Of a DNA stretch of 64,000 nucleotides, positions 32,701-44,514 are shown piece after piece. The position numbers were made by a program, and so were the translations under genes. Source of the stretch: Acanthochromis polyacanthus (taxonomy: Eukaryota > Chordata > Actinopteri > Pomacentridae); contig NC_067118.1 in NCBI RefSeq assembly GCF_021347895.1, forward strand, positions 42,743,255 to 42,807,254, given 5' to 3'. Position 1 is the stretch's first letter; each line of letters opens with the position of its first letter. The notes under the pieces are model-generated. The model was not told the origin of the DNA and did no database searches. It saw only the letters and a program-made list of their open reading frames with translations.

Positions 32701-34984
32701 AATTTGGGGGATTTTTAAAAAAATAAAACTTTAAGGGAAACTTTTGAGGAATTATTGGAATTTTCTTCCTGAAGGTTTTTGCAAATTTTCAGAAATTTGT
32801 GAAATTTTTTACTGAATTTTTAGAATTTTTTCAGACAAGGAAACAATATTTTTTGGTGTCTGTAAATGAAGACAACAGGAGGGTTAAGCATCCGGCAGAG
32901 ACAGAACAGAAATAAAAGGACTGCCCTCTACTACTACCACCACCTACGATGGGCACCAGATGGGCTAAGGTTTCCATTTGAGTTGCAGCCTGCAGCCATG
33001 CTTTTCTAGGTGTTTCTTGATGCCGGTGTTTTTCACTTTTTCCTGCTGTAAAGCAGACGGTTGAATCGATGTTCCTCTGGATCGTCCTCACAGCTTCAGA
33101 AATGTTCCTGCTCCTCTGCCAGGAACGCGTTTTCATCGTGTTTCTAAGGGTTCAGCTGGTGGAGCAGAGTTCAGCTCTGACCTTTGTGCTTCTTCACTCA
33201 TTACTCTGGCATTAAGGCCTCAGTTTAAAAAATGACTCCATTCATGGATAAATGAGAACAGCTGATGGCGTTCAGTCATCCTGGGATGAGGTGGCACAAA
33301 GTGTGAATGCACTCCTTCTTAAACTCTCAGTCAACAGACGTGAAGGATTCTTATTCCAGCTGAGACCGTTTCTCACCAAGGATCAGATTCAGCTTCACAT
33401 TCATTCTGGAAGCCGGAGAACGTTTTATCTTCTTCTATTTTTGGCCGCATCTTTTTGTTGCTGATTAATTATGTTTGGTGTCCCTCCCTCTCCTCGTCAG
33501 GACGAGCTGCTGGCGGAGCTGGACGAGCTGGAACAGGAGGAGCTGGACAAGAACCTGCTGGAGATCGGAGGTCCAGAAAATGTCCCCCTCCCCAACGTGC
33601 CTTCTACTTCGTTACCTTCCAGACCTGGTGAGAAAAAACCTCAAACAGCAGCTTCACCAGTCGGGCTGCAGCATCTTTTCTGTCAGTTGCTAGGAGACCA
33701 GGCAGTTATCATCAGTTAAACACTGAGCTGCAGATTTTAGAGCAGGGGTGTCCAACATGAGGCCCGTGGTCCAAAAGTGGTCCTCCAGAGGGTCCAATCC
33801 GGCCCTCAAAGTGTAAAAACTACAGAGAAGACATTAACTGCAGATTGTAAATTAGTAAAAGTATAAATTTAAAATCATTTCTAGACCATGACAAGTTGTT
33901 TGGATCAGAAAGTAAAATGCTAGATTGTTCTTTTGTCTTTTTATGTCTCATTTTTTAAATATTCTGGCTTGTTTTTGTTGTTTTTGTCTGACTTTTATCA
34001 CTTGTATCACGTTTTTGTCGCTTTGTTTCATGCTTTTGTCATTTTTTTTGCTTGTTTGTAGAACTTTTTGGAACTTTTTGTCTAGTTTTTGTCACTTTTT
34101 TGTTTTTTTTCGTGTCATTTGTCTCATTTTTTGTCACTTTGGTTCTTGCTTTTGTTGTTTGTGTCATTTTTGTAATATTTTGTCTTGTTTTTGTTGTTTT
34201 TAGTCTGTTTTTGTCTGACCTTTATCGTTTGCGTCACTTTTTTGTTGTTTTTTTGTCTCATTTTTGTCATTTTGTGTTTTGCTTTATTCATTCTTTTGTG
34301 TATCGTTTTTGTCGTTTTGTTTCACGGTTTTGTCATTTTTTGTCACTTTGTAACTTTTTCGTCTAATTTTTGTCACTTTGTTTCTTGCTTTTGTTGTTTT
34401 GTTCCATTTTTGTAATATTTCGTGTTGTGTTTGTTGTTTTTTGTCTTTTTTTTAAAGTAAAATCCTCTGTGGTTCAGCTCCAGGTGACTAAATGTTGTGT
34501 TTCTTTGTAGACACTCTGTGATCTGGAAGTTGTGATGTGGAAATGATAAACTGAGGATGAATGTTGATGAAACTGAACTTATTTTTCTTTAGAAATTTCA
34601 GGTTGTTCATGATGTTTTGTAGAAAGATAATTCCTTACATGTGAACGTTTTTGCACTAAACCAAAGGAACCATGAGGAGTTGTGGTCATTTATAGGTTAT
34701 TATGCTGTGGTTTGACTGGTTTTACTGGTTTTACTGGTCTGGTCCACTGGAGATCAGACTGGACTGAATGTGGAACTAAAATGAGTTTGACTTTCCTGTT
34801 TTAGAGGCTTTTCATGGATTAAACAAATAAGATTTAAAGTCGAGGCATTGCTAGAAAGATTCAGCTTTTCAGTCTGACGTTTCTCACAGATTTCATTTCT
34901 TCCCTTTTACCTCCTAAAGCCAAGAAAGAGGAGGAAGAGGACGACATGGAGGACCTGCAGCGCTGGGCGATGGAAGCCATGTAG
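29754..34984 (+). CDS. chmp4b: Charged multivesicular body protein 4B (ESCRT-III)
   Basis: Exons: 29754-29940, 31437-31614, 32189-32303, 33501-33627 and 34920-34984, giving 223 aa (human CHMP4B is 224). It is the Snf7-family subunit that polymerises into the membrane-remodelling ESCRT-III filament in multivesicular-body sorting, cytokinesis and membrane repair. It is cytosolic and recruited to membranes. The N-terminus MSTLLNKLFGGGGKG has the hydrophobic insertion motif. A basic helical hairpin follows (residues about 20-115, LKRKKRYEKQLAQIDGTL), then acidic helices (EELDKNLLEIGGPE) and the C-terminal LQRWAMEAM helix, which corresponds to the ALIX-binding end of CHMP4 proteins. It fits CHMP4B rather than 4A or 4C. 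Teleosts often have two chmp4b copies, and I cannot say which this is. Confidence 0.96.
30430..30870 (-). mobile_element. hAT-like element, 3'-end fragment in chmp4b intron 1
   Basis: The terminal sequence cgaggcgtgtcaaactcatt lies at the left. It continues through gaacaacctgaaatttctg and fades in the low-complexity core. Confidence 0.65.
32383..32883 (-). mobile_element. piggyBac-like MITE, family B, with long internal palindrome
   Basis: The right end gaagacaacaggaggg abuts TTAA (32884-32887). 32522-32570 is a near-perfect hairpin (aatcaaccaaaatccag...ctggattttggttgatt), and the flanking cttctaatattttctttaag also returns inverted after it. The left end is rearranged and has no TTAA. Confidence 0.65.
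33743..34798 (+). mobile_element. hAT-like nonautonomous element, intact with 8-bp target duplication
   Basis: The perfect direct repeat ttttagag flanks it (33735-33742 and 34799-34806), the 8-bp duplication expected of hAT elements. Ends caggggtgtccaac...gtttgactttcctg form imperfect inverted repeats. The interior is first a ggcccgtggtccaaaagtgg segment, then about 500 bp of ttttgtc-type low complexity, then unique sequence. There is no transposase, so it must be mobilised in trans. It lies in chmp4b intron 4. Confidence 0.88.
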
Positions 34985-36060
34985 ACGCAGCATCCTCATC
35001 CTCACCATACCTGCATCATAGAAGGAAGAGGAAGGAAGAGGGGAACATGAATGGACTGATAGGATGTTGTGTACGAGTGTTTTTGTGTGTCTGAGGAGAG
35101 TTGACTGTCTACTTTATGTAACACTACAAAAAAAGCAACAATGCTGTAGTCTTTTCTTTTCCTGTCCCCTTCACAGGCCCACAGACCCTCAGAGCCAGTC
35201 GGGGTCTTTAGGTTGAACCGCGGCGAAGTTTTACTCTTGATTTTAACCTGATTTTAGCACTCGGTGGAACATTTCAGCGGCTGCAGGGTTCATGTGAGCT
35301 CTGTGGGGTTGTTGATGACGGAGGTTTAATCCTCACAAATCTGTTTCAAACTCACATATTTACTTGTGTTTGTGGCGTTTAACTCGTTTATTTTGTTCCT
35401 CCGTAACGACGTTTTGTTAAGCGCTCTGCAGCTGAGCATGCGCTGGATGAAGAAGCTCTGAGAATCGGAACCTCGTTTGTTTTTCTTTCAGGCTACACGC
35501 TTTGACACTCTCCTCTTCGCCTCCTGTCGCCGTTTTCAGCGACTTCTCACCAGTGGTTCTTGTTATTTGGTGTAAATATCCCAAGCGTGTCTCTTTTTGT
35601 ATACTGTATTTCTGCCGTCACCGAGGGGTTCGGTCGAGGTTGTGCGACGCATGCAACAATGGAAAACCACAACACAGATCACATCGCACGGCTACAAAGA
35701 GAGATGTTTAACACGTTCATCCTGCTCTGTCTGTCTCGGTCCTTCTCATCAAGGTTTCGTTTCAAATTGTATAATGTTAAAAAAAGAAAATAGTAATAAC
35801 AAACTATCGTCACTCCTTATTAACTTCATTCAGAAGAAGACGGCGGTTTGTAAAAGATTAGATTATAGTCGATCTACAACGTTTTGGAGTTTGAAGAGTT
35901 AATTCTTTAGTTTTTCAAAGTCATGATGTACATTTTTTACATAGGAAGAGAAAAAACGTAACACAAGGACGGATGGACAAGCATGTTTGCATTTCTATGT
36001 TTTATTTATCCAGATGAGAATATTATTTGCAAAATCATTAAAGGTTTTCAATTCTTTGAT
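34985..36060 (+). other. chmp4b: chmp4b 3' UTR
   Basis: Unique sequence after the stop with an ATTAAA signal at 36037-36042 and GT-rich sequence after it (gtggacgttttgtcttttgt). Length about 1.07 kb. Confidence 0.6.
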
Positions 36061-38140
36061 GGTCGTGGACGTTTTGTCTTTTGTCCTCACCTTGAACTGA
36101 CGCCTGGATTTACACACTGCAGAGATTTCATTTCATTATCAGTCAGACCTTCATAAATATTAGAACACAGCAGAAAAGCCTCTGATTGACGTTTTCAAAT
36201 TGACTGCCAGCGTACGAAAATTCAACGCAGCAAGCAGCAAATGTGTTGAATTTTAGCACCACGTCCACTTCAATGCTCAATAAATATAAATACAGCTGCC
36301 GTGTTTGTCAAAGTGTGATTCAAATCAACAGAAAGAAACAGCGACAGAGACTGCATTTTACATTAAACCCCACGCAACATTTGAGTGAATCTACAAAATG
36401 TAATAAGATCTTAATCGCTCTTATAGGTATTTTTATGCACATTTTGAAGTATTGCATTACAAAAAATCTGTAGGAGTGGCACTAAAGACACATTTATGTC
36501 ATGTTTTTGAATAATTTCTGTTAAGGATTTGTTGTTTCGGACGCATTTTAAATGATTTTAGACTCACTTTAGACACTATTTGGTCCTTTTTTGCCAAATT
36601 TTAAGACATTTTAAGTGATTTTCTGTCAGTTTGGACATTTTGAGTCATTATGAACACATCATGGAGTCGTTTTGGAGAAAGTTTGAGACATTTCACACCA
36701 TTTTTAAACTTGTTTTCGGCAATTTTAGTACCTGATATATCAGTACATGGGGATACACCAACTATATCTCACCGGTACACAACGTTTGGTCTCAGGTTTT
36801 TACGTCACAATGTTAGTCATGCATCATGTGTCGGTGAACTGTCCTGATAACTGAAAGTTAAAGGAAAATTATCAGTTTTTATTTTGGTTACGTCTGGAAA
36901 ATTACTTAAATCTAAGCTACAAAAAAATCTTTGCTCCTTAGGGCAACTGAAAAAATTGTTATTATTATTAAAGAGTATACAAAATGTGCAAACAAGAATG
37001 TGCACGATACAGGATTGGTAATTGGGATTTTCTGTACATTTCTTAAAGTCAGCTTGGTAAAAAATACATAAAATAAAAGGTGAATAAAAGTAAGAGCACC
37101 AGCAGAAAATAAGTTATATACAAAATATACATTATAGGAATAAAATAGAAAGCAATAAACACCCTGAGTAGGTATTGGATCAGAATCAGAAAAAAACTTT
37201 ATTTATCCCCAAGGGGCAGTTAGGTAGGCAAAGAGGAAGAGAAAGAGAAAGAAAAAACACAACAAAGGTGGGTGGGCGAAAGCAGCAGATTCTGTGCAGC
37301 ATCAGGCAGCAACAGTGAGTGGTTACTGCAGGAGTAAAGGTAGAGGTGATCATATGTGTCAGAGATGCAAAACAGAAGATTATGTACAGCAATGTTGTTT
37401 TTTTTTAAAAAAGTTCAAATTAAAAAATAAGAAAAATATGAAAAAATTAAAAAAAATTTAAAACTAACCCAAACCCTTTTAAAAAAACAGTAAGTATATG
37501 TCTGACAATGACATTGTAATATTGCACATGAGGACAGTGTAGTTATTCTATATGATATACATATTATATAGTATAAGAGAGTAGTGTAAATACTGTTAAG
37601 AGTAAATTGTTAATTTATCAGAACATTAAACCCTTATAAACCTTATTTAACCCTCCTGCTGTCTTCATTTATGGGCACCAAAAAAGGTGTTTCCTTGTCT
37701 GAAAAAAAAACTCTTCAACAAATTCCCCAAATTTATAAAAACTTGCAAAATTTTCAGAAAGAAAATGCCAAAAATAAAATCCTTAAATGTTTCCCTTAAA
37801 AGGTTTTTTTTTAATCCCCAAATTTGGCAAGAAATAATATATATCAAAAATGATTCCATATATTTCATTAAGTGTTCTAATATTTTCTTTAAGAACATTT
37901 GGGAAAAAATCAACCAAAATCCAGCAAAATTCGCTGGATTTTGGTTGAAAGAAACTTTTTTTTTCAGCATTTCTTTATTTACATCAAAAAATGTTCAAAA
38001 AATTCCCAGATAAGTTGAAAATGTAGAAATTTTCACTGTGAAAATATATTTTTTCCCCTCATATTTTCAAACTCTAAAACGGGTCAATTTGACCCGCAGG
38101 ACGACAGGAGGGTTAAGCAGCAACCTGCTGCGAACTGCGA
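36061..38140. other. chmp4b-eif2s2 intergenic region
   Basis: No gene is seen. 36480-36720 is a degenerate run of tttagac/attttaag-type units. 37178-37385 is a LINE tail read on the minus strand (tcagaaaaaaactttattta...ccccaagggg). 37651-38112 is a family B MITE. The rest is AT-rich. Confidence 0.6.
37651..38112 (+). mobile_element. piggyBac-like MITE, family B, full-length copy
   Basis: TTAA at 37647-37650 and 38113-38116. It starts ccctcctgctgtcttcattt and ends gacgacaggaggg, preceded by cgggtcaatttgacccg. It carries the palindromic ccaaaatccagc...gctggattttgg core. Its right end lies only about 200 bp from the eif2s2 start codon. Confidence 0.85.
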
Positions 38141-38316
38141 ATTGTAGTACATTTCCTACCTGTCATGCGACGTCGCGAAGTAACTACGTCAGGATTTGGC
38201 GACCTCACGCCTGCGCACTGCGGTCCAACGCTGATGCAAGAAAATTTCGGCGCAGCGGTGAGGCTGATCGAGGGAGGAACAGTAGCTGGATTTCTGTCAT
38301 TTTTCAGGCCGCAAAC
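38141..38316 (+). promoter_or_regulatory. eif2s2: eif2s2 promoter and 5' UTR
   Basis: CpG-rich stretch with gcctgcgcactgcgg, close to the NRF1 palindrome, and gcgacgtcgcg. tttctgtcatttttcag just before gccgcaaacATG could be a 5' UTR splice acceptor. The start site is unknown. Confidence 0.45.
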
Positions 38317-41300
38317 ATGTCAGGAGACGAGGTAAGTCATCCCGGGATTTCCGCTGTTTATTCCGTGTCGGTGTGTGGACTTGTTGGGCGGATTTAGATG
38401 AACTATCGGCTCTCATCTTGGTTCAGGATGACTTTGGGCCTCGGATCCGCAGCAGCTCTCACATGGCTGCAGCCCGGCTAGCAGCGGCCCGGCTAGCAGC
38501 GGCCCGGCCGGTCCAGAATGACAAGAAAACATCCCATACACCGATGTAACACGGCCTGTCACACTGTAAATAATATTAACATTCACCTTAGTTCTTTAAC
38601 CTTTGCTGTCGCAGCGACTGGATGGGTCAAAGTGAAAGGATGGAGTTAGCAACGTAGCATTAGCTTCGCGTTAAATGAGCTACGGCGCTAACGATGACTG
38701 TTTTCTACAGAGTGACCATAGACTGTGGAATAAAGTATAAATCTTTATTATACAGTCTATGAGGGTGTCTAAACGTCATGTTTTCCCAGGAAATGGCCTC
38801 TTTTCGCTTCCTGTCCTGGTTGTTTTTTATAAAGTGATGAAAATGTCCTGGTTTTCATTGGGCCACTTAATTGAACTTAACCTAAGAAATCTTTTTTCTT
38901 GTTTTTTTGCAAGTTTGTGAGAGCCATTTTTGTTTTGTTTTCTATTGCTAATATAGCAGAGGTATTTTTTATTTATTTAATACAGAGGAGACATTATTTC
39001 TGTCATTATTTCATTGGTTATTTTGGAGACTTGTCATAATAAAACATGTTGAGTAGCCTCTGAGGAACCTATCGGAGTCTTTGGTTATAGATGGTATTTG
39101 GTGATATAACAGTTTTCCATCCATACAGAGAAGTATTCTTTAACTGTATTGAAATTATAAGGAATTTTTGAGTATATTTGAGTATCTCATTGCCGGTCCG
39201 AGTTTCCTGGTTTTCGGTGATCAAAATATGGTCAGCCTAGTTTTCTACCAGAAACAAAAAGCTGTTAAGCGTCAGCTCTTTTTTTCCAGATGGACAGATT
39301 ATTTTGTGGTGAAATAAAGGTGTGACACAAGGTATTACCTGAATTACGGCAGTTAAACAATACGAAACATGGCTAATTATTTAACGTATGGGATCTCTAA
39401 ATCAACGATTATGTCCATTTATGTGAAAGAAAACAGATTCCTGAGTTGTTTAATTTTGAATTCATGTTGGTATTTTCATAATCGGGGAACGAACATCCTT
39501 CATCCATGTTGTTCATTGCTGAATGACATGGAAATATACAGAATAAATCCTCTTTGTGCTCCACAAGTCGTGTCCTTTACTGATCCGTTCCAACCCACTA
39601 GTGTTTGGAATAGCATCCCCATCTTTCAAACATGATATCCTGATTTTGCTAACTGGAATTCTGATTGGATGCTGGTTTTATTCCTTTGGGAATCAAGAGA
39701 AAGAAAGAGCTGACTGGCTCTACAGGCACCCAGAAAAGGCACTTCAACCGGTCAATGTTGACGCCTGTCCGTCTCAGCCAGCTGTATCCTCCTCTACTTC
39801 CTCTTCTTCCTCCCCTTAATTGTCTTCCTCATTATTGTTCATGCCATTTCTGTGATGTCCATCCTTTCTTGGTGTTTTACTCAAGGAGGTGTGGCGTTTC
39901 AGAACATTACATCAGTTAAATGAGATAACAGGTTCTCTGTGAGTCAGTGTTCTTTATGATCAGTGGAATGGTTGTTTTCTTGAGCTGGGTTTTGTCTCCT
40001 CAACATCACAGAAAATTGTGAAAATGTGCCTTTTGTTAGGAGTATTCTCCAGAGGTTTTTGTGTGTTTTTGCTTAAATACAAAATAAACTGTTAATGTCT
40101 AACTGATATGATAGTTGACACACTGATCTCCAGTCCCTGACTCATATTCTAACTGTTACGCTGTTGACTGTCCTGTTGTTAGGTTTGATGTTAACGACTT
40201 GATGAAAAGTTGAGCCACTTGTTCAACATCTGATCCACACTTATAAGGATTATGTTTGTCTTCCTCAGATGATTTTCGATCCCAACATGACCAAGAAGAA
40301 GAAGAAGAAGAAGAAGCAGCCATTCATGCTGGACGAGGACGGAGTTGAAGGGATGGGAGGAGAAGAGGCGAAAGAGGTGGAGGCGAAGGAGGCCGAACCG
40401 GAGGCTGGAGACGACAAAGAGATGGACCTGGATGAAGATGAAGGCAGGAAGAAAGGTGAGAATTAAGATAAGCAGATTTTAGAACTGAAAGCTCATTCGA
40501 GGCTCATTTTGAATTATTTTAAAGGGATGCTACGTCAGCTGAGATTAACCAGAGTTTCTTTCTGTCCCGTAGAGCCCTCTGATGATTTGAACGACCTGAA
40601 CTTCTTCAACCAGAAGAAAAAGAAGAAGAAACCCAAGAAAGTGTTTGACAACGACGTTGAGGAGGGATTGAAGGTCAGCCACCAGTTTTCTCTCCTCATC
40701 ATTTGTAGTCTGCTTTTTTAGTCCAATCATTGCTGAACATCTGCTCACTTTATTTTACTTCTTATTGTTCCAAACCAGGAGCTGAAAATCGAAGGCGAGC
40801 AGACGGAAGCACTGGAGGAGGACAACCTGGATCTGATGCTTCCTACCAAAAAGAAGAAGTCAAAGAAAGTGGACTTTGATGAAGGAGAGCCGCTGGAGAA
40901 AGACGATGGTGGAGCCGAGTGTCCTTATCTTAAAAGTTCAGAACTAAAACACAGTGCACGTGTAATAATGTCTTTTTAATGTGTTTTCAGCCCTGGAGGA
41001 TGATGAGGGGAAGAACAACGATGGAATCTCATTCAGCTCCTCCACAGGACCGGCCTGGGCTGGATCGGAAAGAGACTACACTTATGATGAGGTACGACTG
41101 AACCCAGAATGACAAAGGAGAGTTTATGGAAAGATTTATAGGTGTTGGTGCTTCTGTGTTTTGTATTCATGAGCGTAAAAGACAGTTGCTTTAAAGAAGC
41201 AGTAATATAGGGGATAAAGAAGCAGCGATTTGTTGTTGCATCAGAACTGGTTACATGGAACTAGTTGATGAGCAGAGCGGATGAATACGTCGTCATGCGG

Positions 41301-44300
41301 CTCTATCAGACGTCTTTGTTTCCATTCTCTGGTCGAACTCCACCTTGGATTGTGCTACATTCACTAACTTTTTACCTTCATTATGGCTCCCAGTGTAAGT
41401 CAGTCTTTCTTTTTTGGCGACGATAAAACAGAATTTAGAATAATAAATAAGGGGAGTCCTAGATACCTGTTTTTATATTCTAGCTTGGTATAAAACAAAA
41501 ATGTGACGCTTGTGTTTATAGTGATACAAAAATTTAAGCTAAAACACGAGCTTGAATGGGAATACAAGTAAATTCTGCCTCTCTCAGTATTCACACAAAT
41601 CCATACGGTCGCCCAACAGTTGATAATCTGTAGGTGAAAAATAAAGAACAGACAGTCGAGTCTTCATATTAAACAGTCCACAGCTTAATATCCCTGAAAT
41701 CCCACCGTTAACGGAAACTGTAGTTTCAAACTGCACTTTTTCACAGACAGGCCTCAGAATGACTCGTCTGTAACGCTGACTTTCTCCTCATGCAGATATT
41801 TGTCCTGTGTCAGAAACCTTGGCATAGAAAAATCAAAATAAAGGTCTGATCATTTCTGTCTCAGCTCCTGAACCGAGTCTTCAACATCATGAGGGAGAAG
41901 AACCCAGACATGGTGGCCGGAGAGAAGAGGAAGTTCGTGATGAAGCCTCCTCAGGTGGTCCGAGTGGGAACCAAGAAAACCTCCTTCGTCAACTTCACAG
42001 ACATCTGCAAACTGTGAGTCTCCCACTCAGAACCTCCTCCATGCTGACGTCCTGCTCTGTTTGTTCTGCTTCGCTCCGATTCTGACGTGTTAACATCGAC
42101 TCGTCTCTTTTCTTCCAGGTTGCATCGTCAGCCTAAACATCTCCTCGCTTTTCTGCTGGCTGAGTTGGGAACAAGGTATGTTTTACACAAATGAAGAGAC
42201 GTTTCTCTGTGTGTTTTAATGAAAGTTTGATTTATGTTTTTCCTTTTTTTTTTTTTTCTGTCTGCAGCGGCTCCATAGACGGAAATAATCAGCTTGTGAT
42301 CAAAGGCAGATTTCAACAGAAACAGATAGAAAATGTGTTGAGAAGATATATCAGTAAGTGGGAATTTAACCGCTTATTTATGGTGAAGATGAATCTGATT
42401 TTGACCTCAAACACATGACTCAGTGGCTGTATTCATTATTAAATTTATTAGCTGCTACTAACGGAACACAAAGAACCCTAAAAATTTTATTATGTTATTA
42501 TACAACAACCCTGGTTACTTATTAGACCAAATTAAATAAATCATGTACAAAAATGGTGTGTCTACATATTGTAGATATTTTACTGCTTAGCTTTTTTTAA
42601 ATTAGTTTCTATATTTGTCTCCTATCTGCTCTTTAAACACAGCCGGCAGCACAACCAGAAAATCCCACAGTTTTTCCCATGACTGTTCTCAGATCAGTCA
42701 GTCGTGGCTTCATGGCTGTAAGAGTGCAGAATTCTATTAATTATTTTACTATTTTAAGAAAAGGTTTATTTCTAGTCCTTTTTAAAATGTAGACTAAAGT
42801 GACTGATGAAATGCCACAATAAAAATCTTAGATTTGTTTTTTCCTTCTGGAGAATCAGAGATGAGTAGTTTGAGGACCGTTGGAAAGTAGAAAATCTTCT
42901 GGTCTTCTCTGCTTTTACAGGCTGTGGATTTGACTATTGGTGTGATGTTGCCTTTTTAAAATGCATTTATTTATTGTATGAACCTTCTGGTGGGTTTTGG
43001 AGAGAGGCTTATGTTTATTGTTTAAAATGGGACAGTTCATATTCTTGTACATTTCCACGTAAATACGAGAGACTGCAGCTGTACGGATAATTTCCATCTC
43101 AAGTGGCAGATCAAAAATAAAGAAATTACAAATAACTTAAAACCATAACTGAACAAAGACATACAAAAAAGAAAAACAAGCAACAGAACAGACAAAAGCT
43201 GTAATTAATTAACATTTACATGTGATAATGTTGCAGATATCTCCCTGCTGTTACAGCACATTGCTATCTTATGTCACTATGTGGGATTCCACTGCATATA
43301 TCCCTCTGACACTTTTACATACGGTAACATTGCACATTTCTCTTAATCACTATTGCACGTATCCCTGTCTACATTATGCATAATTACCTCACACATGTCC
43401 CTTTAAGGCTACTGTTCATAATCCTTTAACACTGGTACACATGATTGTGCTGCACAAAGCCCACATCTACACATTTAAAACGAATTATAGAGTCCTCCAG
43501 AGAAAATAAACTGCCTAAGAGCATTTTTCCTTAAAGGTATGATGCAGTTACCTCTAGAGCTGCTCTGGTGGAAACTTTTCAAAACAAATTCTTGTAGCTG
43601 AGGTGGAGCTCGGCCTTGAAAAATATAGTAAACTAAAACAGAATCTGTGAGGTTTTTTTTTTTGCAGTGTAAAGTGTAAATAATGTAGAATCCACATTTG
43701 CTCAAAAACATTACTGTAATTTCCGGACTGTTGAGCACACCTGAATGTAAGCCGCAGCCACTAAATTTAAAACGAAAGAAAAAACTGTACATATATAAGC
43801 CGCAGGTGTCCACGTTGTAAAATGAGATATTTACACAGGAAGATTTTTTTAAACTTTTAATTAAATAAGTGATTTTTATCCAAACAGCGCCAGAAACACG
43901 GCAGTAACACGCACTGAGTCAGTTCACGCTGCACTCAGCAGCTCTATTTCCTCCTTCGACAGGCGGATCGACTACTTTTAACTTAAAAGCTGCATCATAT
44001 GCATTTCTTGGTGTGTTTCCATGATGAGGGTGTGTGCATGACTGAAGAGTTTAGTGTGCGTTTGATTTAATTCGGACAGTTTCATTGGTCTGATGTGACG
44101 AGGCTAAGCGTACTGCTGGCATGAAGCTCACCCCTAAAACTCTATAAATTAGTTGCATCGTTGTTTAAGCTGCAGGGTTCGAAGCGTGTGAAATAAGTAG
44201 CGGCTCATAGTCTGGAAAGTACGGTAATTTCACTGCCCACTGTTCCAGGGGTTTCAACCTAAATGAGTAGAGGCCACTTTTAATCAGCTCTGTGAAGCTC

Positions 44301-44514
44301 CGTTTGCAGCACTAACCACCCTCTTCTCACCCCTGCAGAGGAATACGTGACGTGTCACACCTGCCGCTCCCCAGAAACCATCCTGCAGAAGGACACTCGT
44401 CTCTACTTCCTGCAGTGTGAGACGTGCCACTCCCGCTGCTCCGTCGCCAGCATCAAGACCGGCTTCCAGGCTGTGACGGGCAAGAGGGCGCAGCTCCGTG
44501 CCAAAGCCAACTAA
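38317..44514 (+). CDS. eif2s2: Translation initiation factor eIF2 subunit beta
   Basis: Exons: 38317-38331, 40269-40455, 40573-40673, 40779-40908, 40991-41091, 41865-42013, 42119-42175, 42268-42353 and 44339-44514, giving 333 aa, the same length as the human protein. It is the beta subunit of the cytosolic eIF2 trimer that brings initiator tRNA to the 40S ribosome. Three lysine blocks in the N-terminal half (about residues 13-20, 80-88 and 127-133) are the K-boxes that bind eIF5 and eIF2B-epsilon. A conserved core follows ([18 protein letters not shown]) and then a C-terminal zinc ribbon with two CxxC pairs, CHTC and CETC, 22 residues apart from Cys to Cys. The first coding exon is only 15 nt (MSGDE). 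The donor after exon 40779-40908 is gtggag, weak but supported by frame and homology. Confidence 0.97.
38468..38513. repeat. Three-copy 15-bp GC-rich repeat
   Basis: gcccggctagcagcg occurs about three times in tandem, just inside eif2s2 intron 1. Confidence 0.8.
39556..39819 (+). other. 87-codon ORF with a predicted membrane segment in eif2s2 intron 1
   Basis: The ORF starts MLHKSCPLL, contains a hydrophobic stretch [17 protein letters not shown] followed by charged [14 protein letters not shown], and ends in a Ser run. I do not recognise it. An AATAAA-like hexamer lies at about 40081. It is not in an evident repeat. It could be chance, a decayed retrocopy or an unannotated small exon. Confidence 0.15.
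42627..42950 (+). repeat. Degenerate dispersed repeat, family A, copy in eif2s2 intron 8
   Basis: tttaaacacagccggcagca, caccagaaaatccc-type block, gaggaccgttggaaagtaga and ctctgcttttacaggctgtg follow the family A order. Confidence 0.5.
43712..44226. mobile_element. TIR DNA element (ccggact...gccgcag type) in eif2s2 intron 8
   Basis: Left end tactgtaatttccggactg and right end tagtctggaaagtacggta are imperfect inverted repeats of about 25 bp with TA at the outside. The interior has tgtaagccgcagccacta and ataagccgcaggtgtccac, repeats typical of this fish family. No transposase is present. TA borders suggest a mariner-type MITE, but the class is uncertain. Confidence 0.6.
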
